A stretch of 64,000 bases of DNA. It comes from Roridomyces roridus (lineage: Eukaryota > Basidiomycota > Agaricomycetes > Agaricales > Mycenaceae). Under the pieces are notes generated by a model. It saw nothing but the letters and a program-made list of their open reading frames with translations. It was not told where the DNA came from and ran no database searches. Every line of letters begins with the position of its first letter. Position 1 is the first letter of the stretch. Below, piece by piece: positions 56,776-64,000 of the stretch. The position numbers and the translations under genes are program-made. The DNA is taken from contig JARKIF010000062.1 of assembly GCA_029378245.1 (NCBI GenBank), positions 171,067 through 235,066 of the forward strand, written 5' to 3'.

Positions 56776-58098
56776 ATGTCTAGCCCTACCCTTCACCAGC
56801 TACGCGGTACGACGTCTGCGACCACCTCTTCGGACTCTGATCAGGCCAACTTTGCAGTCGCGCTCAGCGTATTGCCACCATTCGCAGTCGTTGTCACCTA
56901 CTTTCGCCTTTACCTGCGGAAGCGCGCGCGCAAAACTTTGGTGGGATGATTTTTGGGCATTCGTCTCAACCCTCTTCGCGATCGCGTTTGTTGTGGTCAT
57001 CTTCCTTCACATCGATCCCAGTGAGTGACGAGGGGTGTATATGATGTTTGCTCATTCGACCTGTTTGTCAGATACAACTACATTATCTCAGAACGCGAAA
57101 GTCGCTATCTATTATCTGTAAGTCTCGAGCACCGCCAACGATGTGCTATCCATTCATCGTTCGCAGAAGCGCCCAAACTTTCTATGGCACTGCTTGGTAT
57201 AGACATCGAGGTTCAAAGCTAATCGACTGGCTCATGTATCGTTTGATTTAGGTCAGCGCGCATCTCGATCCTGTTCACTATTATTCGCTTGTCTGCCGGG
57301 TTACAGCGGCGGTTCCTCCTGTCGTAGCAATCTGGCTGTTTGTGGCTTGGGCTATTCTCTTCAGCCAGGTCTGGTGGGTCCTGTGAAGCAGAGCCAGGAT
57401 GGAAGGAGCTCTCTCTTCCTCAGTGCGTGCTTGGCAGAAACGTGGCCATTGCGCAGTTCATCTGTAAGCGGTCGATTCTCTCATGGTCCTCTCGCCATAA
57501 TATCACACAGGCGATATCATCTCCGACATTATACTCATCGCAACCCCTGTGCGCTTGTTACTGAGCTCGCGGCTTCAGAGAGCGTTGAAGCTACGCCTTG
57601 TCGCCGTCTTTGCCACAACTTCAATCACAACTGCAGTGGCGCTCTACCATAGCTACACTATCATCAGCCTGGGAGGCGTCACAGAAGTATTTGCAGCCAA
57701 CATCCAGGTGCGCCTTTGCGACTATCTCTCAGCTTATGCTCATCGCGCCCAGATTTCAATCAGTCCTTCTTGTCGCAAACCTTTCCGTCGTTACTGCTTT
57801 CTTGTTTCGGCTCGGATCCGATGGGACCAATGAGACGGACAACCGGACCCCATTCAGTAACATCACCTTCGGAGGCACTGGCAGGACTAGAGGGATCACT
57901 GCCACTACTTTTGGCGGCATCGAGACCACAGTACACCAGAATCCACATCTCGAGGTGCGAGTGAGCATATCGCAAACCGACGACGGAAAGAAGGGTAGCC
58001 GTGACGTCGATTGGAATGACTCGACAGTCATGGTGGGTCGGAGGGAGGAACATATACAGTTGGATAACTTGCCTGTGAAAGCCGCCACTGTCGTATGA
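56776..58098 (+). CDS. Rhodopsin-like fungal integral membrane protein
   Basis: Multi-exon. Start MSSPTLHQLRGTTSATTSSD. Hydrophobic helices in order: FAVALSVLPPFAVVVTYFRL, DFWAFVSTLFAIAFVVVIFL, a middle part containing ARISILFTIIRLSAG, AILFSQVWWV and QCVLGRNVAIAQ. Then come IISDIILIATPVRLLL, LKLRLVAVFATTSITTAVAL and FQSVLLVANLSVVTAFLFR. The Cys in CEAEPGWKELSLPQCVLGRN and the loop context match the seven-helix rhodopsin-domain membrane proteins of Agaricomycetes (related in topology to Pth11-type proteins). The tail (about 90 residues) is Gly/Thr-rich and likely cytosolic. Function unknown; no retinal-binding lysine can be assigned with confidence. Confidence 0.75.
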
Positions 58099-58358
58099 CG
58101 AACACTACTTTTTTGTGGTTCTTTCACTTTCGTTTATGCCCAGTTTGTCTTTGTGATTTTGGGGATGATTGCAAATTGAAATACTTTTCGATAAGAGCAG
58201 AGTGTGTGCGCACCTGGCAAGGATGGAAGAAAAGACAGGAGGCAACTGAATCACTGGGCCGGCCACCGCAGGCCACAATCAGTTTAGCCCCTATACGCGC
58301 ACGCGTTGTTGTGGTGTAATGTTGCGTGTGTTGTTGACAGACAAACAAAGAGACTCTT

Positions 58359-58364
58359 TATAAA
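58359..58364 (+). promoter_or_regulatory. TATA box of H2A copy 2
   Basis: TATAAA 93 nt before the H2A copy 2 ATG, a spacing like that of the paired H2A and H2B genes. A CCACCACCA-rich leader follows, as in the other histone genes here. Confidence 0.6.
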
Positions 58365-58456
58365 CGACCACCATGTCCCAGCTCTGCTCTCTCCCAACCC
58401 CCACCTCAGTCCACCACCGACCACCACCACCACTTAGCCACTCTCACCCACACACA

Positions 58457-59070
58457 ATGTCTGGCAAAGTTAGCGGGCAAATCCAAGTCTGGCAAGGCGG
58501 CCGGCAGCGGCGAAACCTCCAAGGCGCAGTCCCGCTCTTCCAAAGCCGGTCTCCAGTTCCCTGTCGGTCGTATCCACCGTCTTCTCAAGAAGGGCAACTA
58601 TGCCCAGCGTGTCGGTGCTGGTGCTCCAGGTTCGTGGTTCTACTCATTCTTTGGCTCGTCCTCAACGCGTCTTAGTCTACCTTGCCGCCGTCCTCGAGTA
58701 CCTCGCGGCCGAGATTCTTGAACTGGCTGGAAACGCAGCTCGCGACAACAGAAACATCGGTGTGTCTGATGCTTACACTCTGTACTCATGGACTAATACC
58801 TGTTCAGTATCGTGCCTCGTCACTTGCAGCTCGCCATCCGTAACGACGAAGAGTTGGGCAAGGTGTGTGATTCGATACGTCTTTCCTTCCCTTGCTCATA
58901 CCGCTCTCCAGCTCCTCGGCTCCGTCGTCATCTCCCAGGGCGGTGTTGTCCCCCACATCGACCCCTCGCTTCTGCCATCGGCAACCAAGAGTGCGTCCGA
59001 CATTCTATTTTCTCACATCCACTGACTGGTGCTTTCAGAGGGCAAGGGTGGTCAAAGCCAGGAGGTCTGA
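58457..59070 (+). CDS. Histone H2A, copy 2 (SQEV tail, two apparent one-base frame breaks)
   Basis: Same four-intron layout as copy 1. MSGKVSG is followed by a shifted frame because GGG at 58475-58477 replaces GG. The expected frame continues [61 protein letters not shown] second break near 58750 (one A fewer than copy 1 in AACAAGAAAC) restores phase before [18 protein letters not shown] and [15 protein letters not shown]. The last exon encodes [10 protein letters not shown] and TGA, with the SQE phosphorylation motif. Base differences from copy 1 in exon 1 are otherwise synonymous. That, and the intact TATA box, argue the breaks are recent or are sequencing errors. If real, the gene is dead. 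Confidence 0.8.
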
Positions 59071-59478
59071 GTGTATTTTCGATCCACATTTATCCCTCAT
59101 ACCGTGTACTGGTGTATTCATATTTTATATTAGATCCCTTCTATCTGCCTCTTTTTACTCGTGTTCGATGAAGTCTTCGCTGGTTGGCGCTTGCAATGTC
59201 GAGAGTCTGGATCACAAGACCGCCTTCCTGCTGCCATCTTCCACTTCTGCACCGATTTGAAGACAGACAACGGCCCACAGGGCTGTTAGCAACAGCTCTA
59301 CAGCAGATTTCTATTGGCCGGACATCTCTTTTTGTCCCCACAAGCGCCCAAAGAAGTACAAGACATCCCAACTCGTACATAATAGAAAGGCCATGGGAAG
59401 GGCAACACGCTAACGCGACTCCTCCACGCTCCTCCCGCCGTCCTCCTCTTTGACTCCCACTACTCGAAACGGACTCCT
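59071..59478. other. Intergenic, no gene seen
   Basis: 3' flank of H2A copy 2 and 5' flank of the DUF6699-like gene. Short ORFs only. Confidence 0.4.
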
Positions 59479-60735
59479 ATGGCCAGGTATGTCCAAGACC
59501 CCTTTGTTGGCTGGTCTAAATTGGACTGTAGCGCAGCGTATCCGGGTTGGGGCACGTCTCATTGGCCGACGACGCAGACGATTTATCCGTACGTGCACCG
59601 ACCCATCTCTAAGATACCCACCAACAGTCCGCAGGGACACGCCTTATACTCGCCATTACGCCAACGATCCGGGTCGCTCAATGGTCACGCCGCACTGGCC
59701 GCCTCCGCCCGATCCCCGGGCTCAACCCGGCTGGGGACAGCCTGCGGGTTGGCCAACCCCAGCGACTTATCAATTTGCTCCGCTTGAGAATACGGATTGG
59801 CGACCTCGTCCCACGGATAACCTCTGGCCAACACAGTGGCCAGAGCCACTGACAACTCCAGGGCCTGTCACGCCTATGCCGTTGGCTATCGAGCAGCCCT
59901 TTGGCCCAGTAGCACCGGGGCCTGTGACGCCAATGCCAATGGCGCTGGGTACGCCTGCTATTGGGTCGTTCTCGCCATTCCCCATACCACCATCTACTGC
60001 GCCGTTTCCCGATGATGTTCAACCTATACTATTTGCTCCGAGGTTTCCCTATTGGGGCAGATATTTGGCTGCAAGGCCGGCGGATTGGCGACATGATTAC
60101 ATTCCGCCGCGGCGCTTTTCATGTATTTCGCGTTTACGACAGGCGGGAGCAAGTAGGTTCTGATATCTACTGTTCATGTACATCACATCTGACTTGTCGC
60201 AGGTAGAACGAGAGTTAATCTTGAACCCTCCCAATTGAGCCGGCTGCTCTTGATGCCGAACTCCAGAGTGCCGACAATGTCGTTCGACTTGCGCTCGGAC
60301 GACCCGTTCGATCCCAACAATCTCGAATTGTTGACCACCGTGGGGCGGTCATTTAACCCGACAGACCTTGCGCAATTTGCCACGACGCGGCCGGTGGCCA
60401 GGTTGCGCTTCTACCACCCCAGGCTGCCTTGGTACATAGACGTGCGAGCCAGCCAACCGAACGGGATTCTGGTCGGCGACATTCTTCACCAGATTCACGA
60501 CAAACTGCATAGGATCATTCGACCGCAGGATTTTTCGAATACGGTACTAAATGCAACAGATCGCGAAGCGATTACGGACGCGTACAGGGCGAGGTGCAAC
60601 GATGATGTCTGTTTAATGCAGCAGGGGGTCAAGCGTGTTGATTTCATGGGAGAGGATTGCATTTTGCAGGGATTCGTGGAAGGGAGGGACGGCATGTGGC
60701 TGATGAAAACAAGCCAGGTTGCAGACGATGAGTAG
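59479..60735 (+). CDS. DUF6699-like protein with Pro/Trp-rich N-terminal region
   Basis: Start MARYVQDPFVGWSKLDCSAA. The first intron (GTACGT..CCGCAG, about 45 nt near 59589-59633) joins to DTPYTRHYANDPGRSMVTPH. A low-complexity region rich in Pro and Trp follows, with a repeated G-P-V-T-P-M-P motif (twice, near 59860 and 59920). A second intron at about 60151-60200 joins to RTRVNLEPSQLSRLL. The C-terminal domain has ARLRFYHPRLPWYIDVRASQ, GILVGDILHQIHDKLHRIIR, VKRVDFMGEDCILQGFVEGR and GMWLMKTS, the pattern of the basidiomycete DUF6699 domain. Function unknown. About 385 residues. Confidence 0.78.
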
Positions 60736-60854
60736 TCTCCCGCAGTCAGACTGTACAATCTTGCTGGTATTTCGGGGGATGTCGTCGATACAAGACGATT
60801 AGTAGTGTACTAGGGGCATCTTTGATACGAAAACAACTCTTGTCAATCCCGTTC

Positions 60855-63800
60855 ATGGCTACCTTGACTCGGACATCCTCAAAGCCTCAGGAGCAGGCCG
60901 TGGATCCGACTCTTACCTCTTCCGTTCCTTCTCCCTTTCCGCGGCAGCTTCTCCATGCAAATGCAGAGCCAGAAATTGCCATCCAGGTGCCCGAGCTTGA
61001 AGCTGGTCCATCTCGAGCCCTGCCAGCTACCGAGTCGACTTCGACGGCCGTTTGGTCAGTTCCTTTGCCCCGGACTACGTCTGAGCTGACCACGTTGTAC
61101 AGCAGGAACTGATTCCCTCAATAGCCTACGTTGAAAAGACATGTCTCATGACGCTGAACAACCTACTCTCTGGCCCCACACAACGATGGAGCCCTATCGT
61201 GCCAGACCGGAGGCACTCGATGCCCTCGACCCCCATGGCATCGACAACCCCCGAGATGAGTTCTCAGTCGTCGTCTGCGCTCCAGACCCTTGTCTCGAAT
61301 CTGCGCACCAGAGACGCCCCTGATGCAATGGTCGAGATCCACGGCAGCTCGGACGCTGGTTTAATTCACGAACTGCGCGATAGGGTCCACCAGATGTCTT
61401 CTACCCTTGACCCCTCGGACGCCCATCTGGCAGAGGCGATTGTATCGCTACTGTCACATTTCAACCGTCTATCTGCCATCTATTCCAAAGACCCCAACGC
61501 ACGGGTAACACCGGTCGAGGATTTGGACTACGAGCCTTTCTACCCCCCGGGTGACCTGTTCAACACGCTCAAACGTCAGTTGAGCGACCTGCAGACCGAA
61601 CGTCTGTCCTCCCAGCAGGAATCCATTCCACCGAATACACCTCCAGTCGTCGCCGTAGAAACCACTCTTCTTTGGTCCAAGATAGACGAGGAGTTGGAGC
61701 TGGTGGTTGCCAAGTGCAAGGATCGCGCGGAACGCATCGAGCATCCTCCACAGTACGAGGTTGCCGACTACCAGCACGAAAGCCTGCCCCAGTACGACCA
61801 CACTTCTCCGCGCTCCAGCTACGAGTTGGATTCTAAATCCAAACAAAACGGGACGCAGTCCCAGGCTGCCACCAGCGACGAGAAGATGCGGTTGGATTTC
61901 GAGGCGGTCACGATGGCCATCGACAGGCTTTACCTCGTGGCTCCTCAACTGCATAATCAACGTGTGGAGCTCAAGTCTTCTAAACTGGCGCAGATGGAGA
62001 GGGCGGGTCGACAAGGCTCTTCTTCCGTGTCGCGGGGCAAACAAAAGGAAAACGACACTCGGGACCTTGACAACATCTTGGAACTCATCGGCAAGGCTTC
62101 TGAGCGGAGGTTGGTCAACCAATCGGTCGTGTTGGACGGCGGAATGACCACGAGGCTCGAGAGGGCTCGTCAACGAGATCTGGAAAAGGTGTGTGTTTGG
62201 CTTGTTGGATGTTCCCGTTTCTTACAGTCCCAAGCGCGAGGCGTTCGTCGAACATCTGGCGGATTATTCAGACGCGGGGAGGTTCCACGGGCAGGATGCT
62301 GTTCTGCAACCTCCAAGGGTCAAAAACCCAGAAGCCATGTTGACGCTTCCAGAGTTCATTCGGGAGGCTGTGCCGGACGAAGTCCGACTCCAGGATCCCA
62401 AAGCCCTGCTCTCGCTTCCCGAGTTCGTGAGGGAGATGCCGCCTCCTCACGTTTTGAATCCGCCACCAGCTTCCGTTTCCGCCATTCGCAAAAAGCCTGT
62501 TCGGACACGGAGCATGTCTGCACCTTCCATGTCTTGCTCAAGAGCTCCTCCTCGCGCTCACAGCTCCGGTCCGAAATGGCCAACTCCAATTCGCTCCTAC
62601 CATTTCTGAATCCGAAAGTGAGCGATTATCTTGCCTTGAATGAACTGTCTTGACCGTCTTCATAGACTTCTCCGTGTCCTATGTCGCCGAGCACCACGAA
62701 AATCTTCAACATATTCTCGTGTTCCTCACAATCAAGGGCATTGCGCCTGGCGCAGAGATCGAAGCCGAAGTCTTGCCAGCAGGTGTGCGACGCTGATTCC
62801 ACCGGCGGAGACTATCTTGTCGTCAAAAGTGGTTCGAGTGCCTCTTATACCACTGTGCCTTCCTGGCCGTACAACCCCAGGCAAGCAGCAAATTCGAGTA
62901 CAAGGGGGACATTACGAGATCAAAATGTCGACTCTGCCCACGAGCGGTTTGTCGGAGACTGTCTCTGCCCCACTACTCGATGCTACCCAGCTCTCCACTG
63001 CCAACCCGACCACTTTCAATCTGCTCCTCGTGCTCGTTGCCTCTTGTACAGTCGTCCAAGGTCACGGCATACAAGACCTTCCGTCGGAGCACTGGGAGGA
63101 GCTTGTTGATGCGTGGATGTGCCATACGGACCAGAAGCTCAACGAGCATGTGTAGTGAACATGGCAGGGCGGTTTCCTGGCCTGAAGCTGGGCAAGCGCT
63201 GGTTGGAGGGAGTTATAATACTCTTCGAGCAAGGGCCATGGTCAAGACATTATCTGCCCGGCGGATTCGACCAAAGTAAGTTCCATAAACCGTCACTTTT
63301 CCTCTCTCTTTTCGGGCCAATAAGAAGACCGGCGTTGGGTTCCTCACCAGCGGCGTGCGTTCTGAGACTTGCCCTTCGACTCGAGGTGCATTCGACCCCC
63401 TTGGAGCCCTTGCAGGTTTCGAGTGCGTGGTCGGTGCATTGACAGTCGATTGTGTGGGTACGGGGTGGCGACTTTACCGGTCGATACAAAGTGTCCAAGA
63501 TTAATGGGAGCGACCCTCAATTGCGGTTGCCTCCAGTTGCTCTTTAAAAACTCTCGAGTTACCGAGGTTCACGTCTCGGGAGCTACTCTAGAGAACACAT
63601 TCTTTCCCTCGTTTATTAATTGTCGATTTGTACTGATTAACCTTGTAGCGCGGCGAGGAATGGAGACTTGTCCGTTGCCTGTGCGGCGCAGTCGTTGGGC
63701 GCTGCCAAGAGCATCAGGCTTCTCCTGGGTCCACTGTCTTCCGCATGTTAAAGTATGCTATCCGGCCAATCAGCACATCCACAGAGTAAGTTGTTCTTGC

Positions 63801-64000
63801 ATTTCTTTTCGCTTGTCTCATTCTCGTTCCTAGATCGCCTAAACTTCCTCTTTCGGCGTTCGTGGTGGAGGACATGACGGAGTTCGTGGAAGCTCATGCG
63901 TCTTATCGGTTCATCATACTGGATGAGGAAGACGAGCGTCCTCGGATCCTCGTTTGGTTGTTCAAGCCCCATATGCGGATAGCTTACACGACGCAGACGC
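60855..64000 (+). CDS. UBE3D-like protein (HECT-like, E2-binding), 3' partial, several frame breaks
   Basis: Exon 1 (MATLTRTSSKPQEQAVDPTL) splices over GTTTGG..CAGCAG into ELIPSIAYVEKTCLMTLNNL. The N-terminal half has DAMVEIHGSSDAGLIHELRD, EAVTMAIDRLYLVAPQLHNQ and two LPEF(I/V)RE repeats. The C-terminal half matches the HECT-like ubiquitin-conjugating-enzyme-binding family: YVAEHHENLQHILVFLTIKG, CSSCSLPLVQSSKVTAYK, DLPSEHWEELVDAWMCHTDQ, SWPEAGQALVGGSY, WRLVRCLCGAVVGRCQEHQ (zinc-binding Cys) and LSAFVVEDMTEFVEAHASYR. It would bind ubiquitin-loaded E2 enzymes. Consecutive pieces are in different frames near 62536, 62786, 62843, 63018, 63075 and 63152 without splice sites. The end lies beyond the window. 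Likely a real gene with indel errors, or a very young pseudogene. Confidence 0.75.

Noticed and set aside
59678..60022. Arg/Trp-rich minus-strand ORF opposite the DUF6699-like gene
   Set aside because: It is the complement of a Pro/Trp-rich low-complexity coding region.

Overview
The window looks like nuclear DNA of a filamentous basidiomycete, most likely Agaricomycetes. Genes carry many short introns (about 45-70 nt) with GT..AG borders. Intergenic spaces are short. The gene families are fungal (ERG2 sterol isomerase, SDS23, NCS1 permease, TMD0-type ABCC transporter), and several families are typical of mushrooms (small MYND proteins, DUF6593-like and DUF6699-like proteins, fungal multi-TM and rhodopsin-like proteins). 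I saw no tRNA, rRNA or CRISPR array. There is no prokaryotic operon structure.

Layout. 1-6.6 kb: 3' end of a single-pass membrane protein, an eight-exon 7-TM gene and a PNRC/Edc1-like mRNA-decay protein, separated by a 2.5 kb gene-poor gap with a long imperfect inverted repeat. 7.5-12.7 kb: a roughly 1 kb segment is present twice in direct orientation around a trypsin-fold protease-like gene. 13.5-23.9 kb: acidic orphan protein, NCS1 permease, aldo/keto reductase, SH3-PX sorting nexin, replication protein A subunit 3, and two tandem MYND paralogues. 24.0-26.5 kb: repeat island (three 125-bp tandem units, then two diverged copies of a roughly 0.8 kb dispersed element). 26.7-38.1 kb: peroxisomal-type enoyl-CoA hydratase, GRIP/golgin coiled coil, DUF6593-like protein, a third repeat copy next to a truncated Vps3-type CNH gene, SDS23, ERG2 and a membrane-anchored protein disulfide isomerase. 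38.3-46.8 kb: a large ABCC transporter and a Gfo/Idh/MocA dehydrogenase. 47-50.3 kb: an uncertain gene, a DNA-level relic of the ABCC 3' end, and a divergent H2A-H2B pair. 50.3-64 kb: cyclase-family enzyme, proline-rich membrane protein, alpha/beta hydrolase, rhodopsin-like membrane protein, second H2A copy, DUF6699-like protein and a 3'-incomplete UBE3D-like (HECT-like E2-binding) gene.

Functional themes. The recognisable genes are mostly housekeeping: chromatin, replication, membrane traffic, ER folding, sterol synthesis, beta-oxidation and transport. I see no secondary-metabolite cluster and no clearly new multi-gene system. The most informative signals are structural: the repeat island and its link to the Vps3 truncation, the duplicated ABCC fragment that includes an intron, two H2A copies with different C-terminal tails, and a cluster of one-base frame breaks in otherwise conserved proteins in the right part of the window, which look more like indel errors than gene decay. 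Exon borders below were read by eye from splice motifs and frame continuity and should be taken as models.
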